Numbered from the stretch's first letter, positions 36,677-45,335 are shown. The stretch: 64,000 nt of DNA from Marinobacter sp. S6332 (GCF_023016045.1 NZ_JALKAP010000003.1:363308-427307), one strand, 5' to 3'. Notes: generated by a model from the letters alone, not told the origin. A program made the numbers and translations.

Positions 36677-36999
36677 TAGCGATCGAGCATTTTGCCTACG
36701 ATAACACCTGCCAAAAACATGAGGATGATACTGAGAAACGGCCTTTCCTCAATTTTGTGCTCCACACTCTCTACGGTTTGCGAACCCGCCTCTGTAGCGC
36801 GAGTAAGGGCAGCATCGCCGCGCTTGCGCAGATTATCAAACACGGCTTGCGCCTCGCGGCTGATTTCATCTTTCAGGTTACTGGCATTGGCCTTCTGGCC
36901 ATCTGCAACAGCCTTGGTAAGTGATGCCATATCTTCCCGCAGTAGCTGGAGATCTTCTTTAACGCGGGCGTAATCATCTTTTGCTGTTTGCTTTTCCAT
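36676..36999 (-). CDS. DUF883 (ElaB/YqjD-like) membrane-anchored protein
   Basis: Protein of 107 residues: a charged amphipathic helix (DDYARVKEDLQLLREDMASL), a long helical middle, and a single C-terminal transmembrane helix after EERPFLSI, ending GVIVGKMLDR. This is the ElaB/YqjD plan; YqjD links ribosomes to the inner membrane in stationary phase. The RPxxS-type sequence before the helix is a family hallmark. First gene of a two-gene operon. Confidence 0.85.
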   Translation of the reverse strand: MEKQTAKDDYARVKEDLQLLREDMASLTKAVADGQKANASNLKDEISREAQAVFDNLRKRGDAALTRATEAGSQTVESVEHKIEERPFLSIILMFLAGVIVGKMLDR

Positions 37000-37270
37000 G
37001 AGCTGTCTCCTGATTCGATTCCTGAGTTCATTCGACGACGGTCTAAGCTAGACTAACCTACTTACTGCCATGCAAGACCGCTCGAAAACTACTGTAGCAC
37101 AGGGTTCTAGTTTCGTAACTGTACACTAACCCAGCAGAAAGCAGAGCGCCTGTAATGGGTAACCTGCTACGTTTTGTCACTGACATTTGCCTACGGACGA
37201 GCCATGATAAAACGTCGTGGTAAACAGCAGCCCTTCTGGGGCACCGGAATCAAAAAATAAGGACAAGCTA

Positions 37271-38053
37271 ATGCCTATGCTGACTTTAACCTCTCGTAAG
37301 ATCTTAAACGGCGTAAAAACTGGTTTGTTGTCGTTGATACTGACGGGATTCGCGGCATCAACAATAGCTGCCGACCGTTTATATATCTTTACCGAGAAGT
37401 ATCCACCCTACAACGATACTGTGTCTGGTCAGGCGTTTGCCCATGACGAAGACGATATTACCGGCATCTGTAGCGATATGGTTAAAGCCGCCCTCGCCCG
37501 GCTAGATTACGATTATGTCATGAAAATGCGAGCCTGGAGCTATGCCTATAGCTGGGTTCAGGGGCGTGAAAACCACGGCCTTTTTTGCACCGCTAGAACG
37601 GATGAGCGTGAAAGCCAGTTCCAGTGGGCAGGCCCGTTAGCATCCATTAAATGGACACTCTTTGCCGCTCCGGATTCAGCGATCAGTCTGAACTCTTTGG
37701 ACGATGCAAAAGATCTACAGATTGCTGGCTACAAGGGTGACGTAATGTCGGACTACCTGATCGACAAGGGGTTCAATGTTCTCACTGCCGTCTCAGGCGA
37801 CGTGAATACACGGCGGCTAATGCTGGGACAAGCGGATTTGTGGGTAACAGACGGCTTGGTTGGCCCTCTGGTCGCCAAAGAAGAGCATGGTATCACCGGC
37901 TTAAAGCCGGTGCTGGTATTCCGCGAAACGCCCATGTACCTGGCTTTCAGTAACAGCACTGACCCCGCTATTGTGGCCGACTTTCAGCGAGCGTTGGACG
38001 AGGCCCGCAAAGCAGGCGAGTTGGACAGAATTGAAAACAGCTATAGACAGTAA
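37271..38053 (+). CDS. Periplasmic substrate-binding protein (SBP family 3-like)
   Basis: Exported type-2 periplasmic binding protein of 260 residues. Signal peptide ends near STIAADR. Core motifs include ITGICSDMVKAALARLDYDY, GLFCTARTDERESQFQWAGPL and YLAFSN, as in amino-acid-type solute-binding proteins of marine bacteria. No permease genes are adjacent, so it may be an orphan sensor or binding protein. The ATG at 37271 has AAGGA seven bases upstream and is preferred to a GTG at 37217. Confidence 0.85.
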   Translation: MPMLTLTSRKILNGVKTGLLSLILTGFAASTIAADRLYIFTEKYPPYNDTVSGQAFAHDEDDITGICSDMVKAALARLDYDYVMKMRAWSYAYSWVQGRENHGLFCTARTDERESQFQWAGPLASIKWTLFAAPDSAISLNSLDDAKDLQIAGYKGDVMSDYLIDKGFNVLTAVSGDVNTRRLMLGQADLWVTDGLVGPLVAKEEHGITGLKPVLVFRETPMYLAFSNSTDPAIVADFQRALDEARKAGELDRIENSYRQ

Positions 38054-38083
38054 TCTGAGGCTTCATGCCTCGCCAGTGGCTAT

Positions 38084-38944
38084 CTAAGGTTTTGGTGGCT
38101 CATCGTCACGCACGCGCAAAAAGCTTGCAAAGCGTGGCAGGCCGGTTGCTGTTAGGCCGTAGTACTTGAAGGTTATATGCGTTCCCGGTGCGGGCGGGTG
38201 CGCGCGGACCTCATCATTAAACCCTGTTCCGATGCGAAAACGGCGGCCATTTGGAAGCTCTACTTTCAGCGCTCCCATCATGCCCCGCAGGCGCCCTTTG
38301 CCTGCTATGCGCTCAACCACCACAGCCTCTGCATCTTCAAAGGCTTTCACCTTCAACAGGTCATCAGAGCGGCCTGCCTCGTAAGAGCTTTCCCGCCGCT
38401 TTAACATGAGGCCCTCACCACCTTCAGCGATAACTCTGTCCAAATCAGCCATCAACGCAGAGTGCGAGGAAGTTGGCTTTTGTTGCACCAGCTTCAGGTA
38501 GGGTGAATCCGCACTGTCTATCAGTGCCTGCAACCGCTCATAGCGTTCATGAAATAGCCCGGCGCCCGGCAAATCAAATACATGAAATCGGATACGGCGC
38601 CATTCGGCGTCGATGGGCGCCTGCTTACGAACCGCACCCGACAGCTCCGAAAAGCGTTGCCGCCCCATCCATAGCTCGCCATCCAGTGGAATATCAGGAA
38701 GGCCAGCAATGAACCATTCTGGCGCCCTGTAAACATTGCCATTACGGGATAAAAACGCATGCCCGTTCCAATAAGCTCTCACTCCATCCAACTTTTCGCT
38801 GACCCAGTAATCCTCTAGGGCAACCCCCTGTTGATAAGTGCTGGCGAGAGGTACCGGCTGCGGTTCAATCTCACTGGCACGCGCAGCACAGGTTAAAAGC
38901 AAAAATAAGGCTGGAATGAACCTCCATGTACACATCATTTGCAC
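38084..38944 (-). CDS. Lig E-type ATP-dependent DNA ligase with signal peptide
   Basis: Minimal ATP-dependent DNA ligase of 286 residues. K51 in VSEKLDGVRAYW is the nucleotidyl-transferase lysine; DGELWMG, GEGLMLKR and LLKVKAFED are later ligase motifs. An OB-fold follows with ITFKYYGLTATGLPRF. The N-terminus is a signal peptide (FIPALFLLLTCAARASE), matching the Lig E class, which is thought to act on DNA in the periplasm, possibly during uptake or in biofilm. The GTG at 38944 has AAGGAT seven bases upstream. Confidence 0.88.
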   Translation of the reverse strand: MQMMCTWRFIPALFLLLTCAARASEIEPQPVPLASTYQQGVALEDYWVSEKLDGVRAYWNGHAFLSRNGNVYRAPEWFIAGLPDIPLDGELWMGRQRFSELSGAVRKQAPIDAEWRRIRFHVFDLPGAGLFHERYERLQALIDSADSPYLKLVQQKPTSSHSALMADLDRVIAEGGEGLMLKRRESSYEAGRSDDLLKVKAFEDAEAVVVERIAGKGRLRGMMGALKVELPNGRRFRIGTGFNDEVRAHPPAPGTHITFKYYGLTATGLPRFASFLRVRDDEPPKP

Positions 38945-39215
38945 GCGTCTAATCCTTAACGTTTATCGTCCATTGATCTGGCTAAAAACCTACACAGACA
39001 AGCCAGACTTCTCAAGCAAACTCACCAATAGAGCACCAAACTGTGAGCGCTGGCATACTTTTATCAAGGCATCTGTACCTGCGCACACACTTGTGACCTA
39101 CTGGCCAAAGCAGTCAGAAAATCGGTCAATGACGGCAAGCAACGCGATGGCTATACTCCTGCAAGCACATGTATAGCTTCAAGGCATTATCACAAAAACC
39201 AAGGAGGAGATTGAT

Positions 39216-39476
39216 ATGAGCGATTTGAAAACCAGTTTCGACGAGGCGGTAAACTACATTCAGACTGCGGAAGGTGACTTCAAGCCGTCCAACGAAATGA
39301 AGCTGGAGTTTTACGCGCTGTACAAACAAGGCACCGAAGGCGACGTATCGGGCAAGCGCCCGGGCATGATGGACTTTGTTGGCCGCGCCAAGTATGACGC
39401 CTGGGAAAAGTGCAAAGGCATGTCAAAAGAAGAAGCGATGCAAAAGTACATCGACAAACTCGAGTCCCTCAAGTAA
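39216..39476 (+). CDS. Acyl-CoA-binding protein (ACBP)
   Basis: Cytosolic 86-residue four-helix protein that binds long-chain acyl-CoA. The family signature YALYKQGTEGDVSGKRPGM is intact, followed by AKYDAWEKCKGMSKEEAM with the binding lysine and tyrosines. ACBPs are mainly eukaryotic but known in some proteobacteria. AAGGAGGAG precedes the ATG. It stands alone, with no lipid gene adjacent. Confidence 0.95.
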   Translation: MSDLKTSFDEAVNYIQTAEGDFKPSNEMKLEFYALYKQGTEGDVSGKRPGMMDFVGRAKYDAWEKCKGMSKEEAMQKYIDKLESLK

Positions 39477-39490
39477 GCCAACCTGCACTT

Positions 39491-39522
39491 CGATCCCGGC
39501 TTGGAACATACCGCCGGGATCG
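39491..39522. terminator. Hairpin after ACBP gene
   Basis: Ten-base perfect stem (cgatcccggc / gccgggatcg) with a 12-base loop between convergent genes. No U run follows on either strand, so termination is only probable. Confidence 0.45.
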
Positions 39523-39559
39523 CCTCTCTGCCTATGTACCGGTTAACCTGAAGAAGCAC

Positions 39560-40018
39560 TCAACGGTCGGTTACATTCAAATTGAGCGCATCGTAAGTAC
39601 GGTTGTTCGGCGGACGAATCACAAAATTATCGCTGTGCGTTTGCCCAGGAATAGACTTGGGTGTACTGAAGCGAAACTCGACTGGAATCTCAGAGCGCCC
39701 TAGATCTGTGCGGCCATCACCGGGCTGCAACGCAAGCGGGTCTAAATAAAAGTCACCCTTTCCTACTTGCTGTACCGGAATGCCCTCGGCTGGCGCTGAC
39801 AGGGCGCCCTCAATCACCGTTTCTGATAGAGCGTCTTCCTCAATTGAGCTAAAAGAAATTGTCTCCAGAGTGGAGCGCTCCTCAACTTCAAATACCTCAT
39901 TCTCGCCGGAACTGGTCTGTGCGCTTGCCAATCCTGCTACCATGAGCAATAGAAAAGCAGGAACACACCTAGAGCGAAGCGATTCAGGCGATCCAGCAAT
40001 ACGTTGTAACAGGTTCAT
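39560..40018 (-). CDS. Hypothetical exported protein
   Basis: Unrecognised protein of 152 residues. A signal peptide ends near GLASAQT. The mature part is acidic and low in hydrophobics (ENEVFEVEERSTLETISFSSIEED), then has a more ordered end (EFRFSTPKSIPG, NFVIRPPNNRTYDALNLNV). The ATG at 40018 is nine bases after GGAGG; one three codons earlier is also possible. Periplasmic location is inferred. Confidence 0.65.
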   Translation of the reverse strand: MNLLQRIAGSPESLRSRCVPAFLLLMVAGLASAQTSSGENEVFEVEERSTLETISFSSIEEDALSETVIEGALSAPAEGIPVQQVGKGDFYLDPLALQPGDGRTDLGRSEIPVEFRFSTPKSIPGQTHSDNFVIRPPNNRTYDALNLNVTDR

Positions 40019-40207
40019 GGCGTCCATCCTCCGAGACACACTCTGTCTTAAATGTGTCAAATTTTAATCAGTCTATCGCCAAACCGGCCGTATTTCTCAG
40101 TTGATTGACCGTTTTGTGACAACTTTCACTGGTAAAAATGATTAGACCGCCACGCTTGCAGCCTCTTTGTTCCCGGTACACACTCTCTTGCAAAAATAGG
40201 AGCAGCC

Positions 40208-40681
40208 TTGAAGACACCACTTATCACCCGACAGGGCTACGATGACCTGCAAAAAGAGCTTGATGAACTCTGGCGATTTGAACGCCCGGAGATCACCAAA
40301 AAGGTTACTTGGGCAGCCAGTCTTGGTGATCGCAGCGAAAACGCAGACTACCAGTACAACAAGAAGCGGCTTAGGGAAATTGATCGCCGGGTGCGTTATT
40401 TAAGGCGCTGTTTGGACAACCTCAAAGTGGTAGAGCATCATCCGGAGCAAGAAGGGAAGGTTTTTTTCGGAGCTTGGGTAGAAGTCGAAAACGATGATGG
40501 CAAAACCCTGAAATTCCGAATCGTAGGCTACGATGAGATATTCAACCGCAATGATTACATTTCCATTGATTCGCCCATGGCCCGGGCTCTGCTAAAAAAG
40601 CAAGTGGGCGACGAGGCTGAGGTAAGAACCGATGCAGGAACAATCACTTGGTATATCAACAGCATTGCTTACGATAAATAG
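40208..40681 (+). CDS. greB: Transcription elongation factor GreB
   Basis: GreA/GreB-type factor of 157 residues that rescues backtracked RNA polymerase. The N-terminal coiled coil has ASLGDRSENADYQYNKKRLREIDRRVRYLRRCL, here cited in parts: the acidic tip is DRSENADY, and the basic RRVRYLRRCL points to GreB. The C-terminal FKBP-like half has VGYDEIFNRNDYISIDSPMA. The start is TTG with AGGAG upstream. Confidence 0.93.
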   Translation: MKTPLITRQGYDDLQKELDELWRFERPEITKKVTWAASLGDRSENADYQYNKKRLREIDRRVRYLRRCLDNLKVVEHHPEQEGKVFFGAWVEVENDDGKTLKFRIVGYDEIFNRNDYISIDSPMARALLKKQVGDEAEVRTDAGTITWYINSIAYDK

Positions 40682-40725
40682 TGCAACTGGCCAACCACTC
40701 TTATTGAAGCTTTTCCATCAAGCAT

Positions 40726-40749
40726 AAAAAAACCCCGTAAAAACGGGGT
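40726..40749 (-). terminator. Hairpin with U run oriented to the minus strand
   Basis: Seven-base stem (accccgt / acggggt) with a four-base loop. The seven-A run lies on the greB side, so a U run follows only on the minus strand. It would terminate transcripts coming leftward from the 41243-43397 two-component operon. For greB it offers a hairpin without a U tract. Confidence 0.55.
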
Positions 40750-40964
40750 AAGGCTAGCGCTGTGCTGGAGGGAGAAACAAGCGGCTATACATGCTTGCTT
40801 CAAACTACCCATCCTATTCTCCACACCCTGCATTACCCAGCCCTTGCCGGCGAGTTACCTTTTGGTCAGCCTCTGCATCAGGAATTAGGTTGTACACTCT
40901 AGGGAACGCCTATAGCTTTCGGGTAACAAACCTTATATCCGCTTCCAGCTTTGGAGATAGCATA

Positions 40965-41246
40965 ATGAACACACAGAAGCTCCTGAATATAGCTCTAGAA
41001 GGCATAGACGCCGTAGGTTTCCGTCTTGACCAGATGGGCATTACCGGAAAAGTTAACCGGCACAACATTGCAGCTTTTTTGATGTCAGAACAGAAGCATC
41101 TAGAAGGTGAGTGGGACAGCATTCAGGTGCGCATAAACCTTCGCCGCTCACAGTTTGAGCGTATTACCCAGCAAATTGAAACCCGTGCCGACACGCTGAT
41201 CGCTCCGGTTATGTCACAGGTAAACCGGTTCCGCCCGAGCCACTAA
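40965..41246 (+). CDS. Hypothetical helical protein
   Basis: Protein of 93 residues, not recognised. It is mostly helical and charged (NIALEGIDAVGFRLDQMG, SQFERITQQIETRADTLI) with no signal or membrane segment. GGAG precedes the ATG at 40965; the longer upstream reading looks non-coding. Its stop overlaps the stop of the convergent histidine kinase gene by three to four bases. Confidence 0.65.
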   Translation: MNTQKLLNIALEGIDAVGFRLDQMGITGKVNRHNIAAFLMSEQKHLEGEWDSIQVRINLRRSQFERITQQIETRADTLIAPVMSQVNRFRPSH

Positions 41247-42730
41247 GACTCGGATACGGTCGGTTTCTGTGCCACAGCGGCACCAGCACTGACAGAGTCA
41301 CTTTCCTGCCCCGCCTGCTTAGCCCTGATGCGTTTACGTACATGGGTGGGGGCAGGCATATACACCGCGACCGTAAGGCCTGATGGTTGCGCTTCTTCAT
41401 TAGTGTCGCTCAGCACAATCCGCCCTTTGTGGATTTCCGCCACCGCGCTCACCAAGCTGAGCCCCAAACCATTGCCGGGAAGCGAGCGACTCTTACCAAC
41501 CCTGTAAAAGCGCTGAAATACCTGATCTTTCTCATCATCAGGAATACCGATACCACTGTCTCTAACTTCGAAAACAGCGTCCTCCCCCTCCTTCCGCACA
41601 ACCACGCCAATGGCGCCCTGCTCGGGTGTATATTTGATGGCATTATCAATCAGGTTGCTGATCATCTGAAATAGCAGATCACGGTCGCCTTCAATGATTA
41701 CACCCGGCTCAAGGGACTGCTCAAACGTTTGCTCTTTGTCTTCCGCCAATGCTTCATATAGCTCGCAGGCATCTGACACCAACTCATCCAGTGCCACCCG
41801 CTTCATGTCAGAAGAATTACCTTTCGTCTCCAAGCGCGCGATACGCAAAAGAGCATTAAAGGTGGCAAGTAGTTGGTCCGCTTCTGCAACAGCACGGCCT
41901 GCTTGCTCGCGGGCCTCATCGTTATCAACGGACATCAAGGTGTTTTCGAGCTGGTTTCTCAGGCGGGTGAGCGGAGTGCGAAGGTCGTGGGCAATACTGT
42001 CAGACACATGCCGAATACCTTCCATCAGGTAGACGATTCTGTCCAACATTTGATTCAGGTTTTCTGCAAGCTGATCAAAGTCATCCTCTGTACCGCGCGT
42101 AGGTATGCGCAGTGAGAGGTGTCCGTTCATAATTCGTCGGGAGGTATTGTTGATGACCTCGATGCGGCGAATGGTGTTTCGACTCATCAGGTAACCGCCG
42201 AGCAACGCCAAAGCTAGGGTGATTCCCATTCCCCAGTTAATGGCGGTTTCAATCACTCGTTTGAGGTTGGTGAGTTCGTCGACATCTCTGCCGACCAATA
42301 ACCTCAATCCACCCTGAACTTCGAAGATTCGAGCCCGGGCCAAGCGCTCCGGCCCCGTCCAGCCCACTGCAGAACTGAGCGTGAAGTTAACCCAACCGCC
42401 TTCTGAGGGGCTGCCTTCCGGCCAGGTTTCTAAGTTACCTGCCAGTTTGAGGAAATCTTCGGTAGTCAGCAGATAGATCGTTTTTGCATTGGGGTCGCGA
42501 GCAACCCGCTCACGAATAATCGTGATCAGGCCGTTTACGCCACGCCCCCTGTACTGTTCCGCCAGCCCAGCGATCTCCGCCTCAATGGTCTCGTCGGTCT
42601 GAGCGGTCATAAAGCCCGCTGTACGCCAGTAAATAAAGGCCAGTAACAAAAATACCGAGGTGGCAAACACCACCATGTACAGCAGGGCAAGCTGGAAGGA
42701 CGATGTCCTGAGCTGGCTAAGCAGTTTCAC
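41243..42730 (-). CDS. Sensor histidine kinase of OmpR-type pair
   Basis: Membrane kinase of 495 residues. Helices near 12-38 and 165-190 flank a periplasmic domain of about 120 residues. HAMP follows (RRIEVINNTSRRIMNG), then HisKA (SDSIAHDLRTPLTRLRN) and HATPase (SNLIDNAIKYTPE, DSGIGIP, GNGLGLSLV). I prefer the GTG at 42730 (MKLLSQL), overlapping the regulator stop by 14 bases; a GTG at 42751 is also possible. It forms an operon with the regulator gene upstream. Stimulus unknown. Confidence 0.9.
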   Translation of the reverse strand: MKLLSQLRTSSFQLALLYMVVFATSVFLLLAFIYWRTAGFMTAQTDETIEAEIAGLAEQYRGRGVNGLITIIRERVARDPNAKTIYLLTTEDFLKLAGNLETWPEGSPSEGGWVNFTLSSAVGWTGPERLARARIFEVQGGLRLLVGRDVDELTNLKRVIETAINWGMGITLALALLGGYLMSRNTIRRIEVINNTSRRIMNGHLSLRIPTRGTEDDFDQLAENLNQMLDRIVYLMEGIRHVSDSIAHDLRTPLTRLRNQLENTLMSVDNDEAREQAGRAVAEADQLLATFNALLRIARLETKGNSSDMKRVALDELVSDACELYEALAEDKEQTFEQSLEPGVIIEGDRDLLFQMISNLIDNAIKYTPEQGAIGVVVRKEGEDAVFEVRDSGIGIPDDEKDQVFQRFYRVGKSRSLPGNGLGLSLVSAVAEIHKGRIVLSDTNEEAQPSGLTVAVYMPAPTHVRKRIRAKQAGQESDSVSAGAAVAQKPTVSES

Positions 42731-43397
42731 GAAGCATGTATCCTGCACCACGGATGGTTTGCAGTAAGGGTGTCTCGAATTCCTTGTCGATCTTTGCCCG
42801 TAGACGGCTGATGTGCACGTCGATCACATTAGTCTGGGGATCAAAATGATAATCCCAGACCTTTTCCAACAGCATGGTTCGGGTAACCACTTGACCAGCA
42901 TTACGCATCAAGTACTCCAGCAACCGGAACTCACGGGGTTGAACGTCAATGTTCTGGCCAGAGCGTTTTACGGTTCGAGCCAACAGATCCATTTCCAAAT
43001 CGGCAACCCGAAGCACGGTTTCGGTTTCCGCAGACTGGCGATTCCTGCGAACCAGCGACTCAATTCGGGCGAGAAGTTCTGTAAAAGAAAAAGGTTTGGT
43101 CAGGTAATCATCACCGCCGCCCCGCAAGCCCTCAACGCGATCATCAACATCGCCCAAGGCACTCAATATAAGTACCGGCACCTGATTTCCCGTAGCGCGG
43201 ACCGTCTTGATGATAGAGAGCCCGTCCATGCCCGGGAGCATACGGTCGACAATCATGATGTCGTACTCTTCACTGGCGGCCATCATCATGCCATCTTTGC
43301 CGTCGGCAGCATGATCGACTACGAAGTCTGATTCCTTCAGCCCTTTAACAAGATAATTTGCTACGTCCTGATCGTCTTCGATTACCAGCGCTTTCAC
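42717..43397 (-). CDS. OmpR-family response regulator
   Basis: DNA-binding regulator of 226 residues. Receiver: LVIEDDQDVANY, IMIVDRMLPGMDG, LSALGD and YLTKPFSF. The winged-helix output has VQPREFRLLEYLMRNAGQVV, VIDVHISRLRAKID and the GAGYMLRE wing. The GTG start has a strong AGGAGGGG five bases upstream. It is the first gene of the pair; targets are unknown. Confidence 0.92.
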   Translation of the reverse strand: MKALVIEDDQDVANYLVKGLKESDFVVDHAADGKDGMMMAASEEYDIMIVDRMLPGMDGLSIIKTVRATGNQVPVLILSALGDVDDRVEGLRGGGDDYLTKPFSFTELLARIESLVRRNRQSAETETVLRVADLEMDLLARTVKRSGQNIDVQPREFRLLEYLMRNAGQVVTRTMLLEKVWDYHFDPQTNVIDVHISRLRAKIDKEFETPLLQTIRGAGYMLRETA

Positions 43398-43505
43398 CGG
43401 ATCCCCTCCTGATAGCGGATTACATTAACAACAGAGTACGAATATCTCGGGACACCGGCCAGTTACGATCTTGTAAGAGGGTGTCGCTAATGGCGACGGG
43501 CGGCC

Positions 43506-44279
43506 TTAGATTGGCAACCAGTGCAAGCTATCTGCCGTGGTGCCAGAGGGCCGATATTCCGCACTTACCCAGCCGTCATAATCCATTTTGTCGATGGCAG
43601 AAAAAACATTCGAAAAGTTAATCTCCCCGGTTCCCGGCTCATGTCGGCCCGGGTTATCGGCAAACTGGATATGCCCAATCCATGGCAGCAAGCACTCCAT
43701 GGAGCGCACCAGATCGCCCTGCATGATTTGCATGTGGTAGATGTCATATTGCAGGCGCAGGTTATCGACATCCACTTCCTCAATCAGCGCCATGACTCTA
43801 GCAGACGTATCAAGAAAAAAACGGGGCATATCGACCCGCGAGTTTATTGCCTCAACACACAACGTAATGCCCTCACCCTCCAGCTTATCCGCTGCCCAGG
43901 CCACATTCGCCACCAGCGTTTGCCAGGCCGTGTCTTCATCCAGTTCCACTGGCTTCAATCCAGCCAAACAGTTCAGCCGTTTACACCCCAGCGCTCGCGA
44001 GTACTCAATCGCCTGACTAACACCTGCGCGGAACTCATCCACCCTATCCGGCAAGCATGCAATGCCACGCTCCCCTGCATTCCAATCACCTGGGGGAAGA
44101 TTGAACAGAGCTTGAGTCAAACCATTGTCTTCCAAGGCCTTGCTGAGCTGTTCCTTGGGCCACTCATAGGGGAAAAGAAACTCCACGCCTGTAAACCCAG
44201 CCTCCGCCGCCTTGGCAAAGCGCTCGGTAAACGGCACTTCGGTGAATAGCATCGATAGATTGGCAGCAAAACGCGGCAT
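43506..44279 (-). CDS. hyi: Hydroxypyruvate isomerase
   Basis: TIM-barrel isomerase of 257 residues interconverting hydroxypyruvate and tartronate semialdehyde in glyoxylate metabolism. Family signatures are MPRFAANLSMLFTEVPF, GVEFLFPYEW, CVEAINSRVDMPRFFL, LQYDIYHMQIMQGDL and GWVSAEYRPSG, with the catalytic glutamates and metal ligands present. AAGGAG precedes the ATG. It lies five bases after glxR; the glyoxylate carboligase gene usually found with these is not in the window. Confidence 0.9.
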   Translation of the reverse strand: MPRFAANLSMLFTEVPFTERFAKAAEAGFTGVEFLFPYEWPKEQLSKALEDNGLTQALFNLPPGDWNAGERGIACLPDRVDEFRAGVSQAIEYSRALGCKRLNCLAGLKPVELDEDTAWQTLVANVAWAADKLEGEGITLCVEAINSRVDMPRFFLDTSARVMALIEEVDVDNLRLQYDIYHMQIMQGDLVRSMECLLPWIGHIQFADNPGRHEPGTGEINFSNVFSAIDKMDYDGWVSAEYRPSGTTADSLHWLPI

Positions 44280-44284
44280 GGCAG

Positions 44285-45196
44285 TTACTCCTTAGATCCC
44301 GAGCCAGCAGCACCAAGGCGGGTGCGATTCATATGCTCCAATTCCAACAGCAGGCCACTGTGGTCTGCGTCACTGTGGCCATTAGCAACCAGAGACAGAT
44401 ATTCATTATGCACCTGCTGTGACAAGGGTAGCGTTAATCCTTCAGCGCGGGCTTCATCCAAAATCATCCGCATGTCTTTCAACTGGATGCGCGCTGGCGC
44501 GCCGGGCGAAAAATCCCTGTCGATCATGCGCTGACCATGCAACTCAAGAATCCGGCTGCCAGCAAAACCACCCATTAGCGCCTCCCGCACAGCGGCCGGA
44601 TCAGCCCCTCCTTTGGCAGCCAACAACAGAGCCTCAGACACAGCCCCGATGGTAATCCCGACAATCGCCTGGTTAGCCAATTTGGCAAGCTGCCCGGCGC
44701 CTACGGGCCCAATCCGCGTGCACTTGCCCAGCACCTCAAATATCGGCTGCGCCCGGAGAACATCATCCTCAGAACCGCCAGCCATAATGCTCAATCGTGC
44801 TTCCTCTGCCCCCAGAGTTCCACCGGAAACCGGCGCATCCACATAACCTGCCCCCTGTTCCGCTGCAAGTGCAGCGTGCCGACGAGCCACCGATGGCTGA
44901 ATGGAGCTCATATCAATCACCAGAGCGCCCCGCTTAATGGCTTTTATAGCACCGCTGGCAACCATCACCTGCTCTACCACATCACTGTTTTCCAGCATGG
45001 TGATAATGACATCGGCGGTTCGCACTGCGTCAGCGGGGGTGGCCGCGACAGTTGCCTCAGCAGCAAACGGCTCACACTTGCTGGCGGTGCGATTCCATAA
45101 ATTCATGGAAAAACCTGCATCCAGCAGATTACGGGTCATGGGTGCCCCCATGAGGCCGATGCCAAGAAAGGCGATTCGGGGGAGTTTTTCAGTCAT
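44285..45196 (-). CDS. glxR: 2-hydroxy-3-oxopropionate (tartronate semialdehyde) reductase
   Basis: Beta-hydroxyacid dehydrogenase of 303 residues, reducing tartronate semialdehyde to glycerate with NAD(P)H. The nucleotide loop is FLGIGLMGAPMTRNLL, the substrate loop DAPVSGGTLGAEE, and the catalytic lysine lies in AGQLAKLANQ. Position ahead of hyi supports the glyoxylate assignment; GarR or another 3-hydroxyisobutyrate-type enzyme is the alternative. Repeat copy C lies just upstream of its start. Confidence 0.88.
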   Translation of the reverse strand: MTEKLPRIAFLGIGLMGAPMTRNLLDAGFSMNLWNRTASKCEPFAAEATVAATPADAVRTADVIITMLENSDVVEQVMVASGAIKAIKRGALVIDMSSIQPSVARRHAALAAEQGAGYVDAPVSGGTLGAEEARLSIMAGGSEDDVLRAQPIFEVLGKCTRIGPVGAGQLAKLANQAIVGITIGAVSEALLLAAKGGADPAAVREALMGGFAGSRILELHGQRMIDRDFSPGAPARIQLKDMRMILDEARAEGLTLPLSQQVHNEYLSLVANGHSDADHSGLLLELEHMNRTRLGAAGSGSKE

Positions 45197-45226
45197 TTTA
45201 GAGGTCTCGGCTTCAAGTATCGGGAA

Positions 45227-45335
45227 GAAGTAATTGGGCAGGCCCTTCCAAAACCGTGCGGAGCCATGGATGGCGGAGCCGAGCGTACAGGGATGTATTC
45301 ACAGCGTGTTTTGGAAGGGCCTGCCCAATTACTTC
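45227..45335 (+). repeat. Hairpin-cradled repeat, copy C (short core)
   Basis: Perfect 28-base arms (45227-45254 and 45308-45335) enclose a 53-base core (45255-45307). The core equals copy A except for T at 45294 where A has G at 23620. The arms differ from A except for the inner ttccaaaac and its complement. It lies between rpoH and glxR, about 30 bases upstream of the glxR start, and has the same orientation as the other copies. Confidence 0.9.

Noticed and set aside
43521..44249. 242-codon open frame on the plus strand
   Set aside because: Antisense to hyi; composition untypical and no motifs.
23551..45335. Interpretation of the hairpin repeats as integron attC sites
   Set aside because: The arms are long and perfect, lack the attC core sites, and no integrase or cassette array is near.
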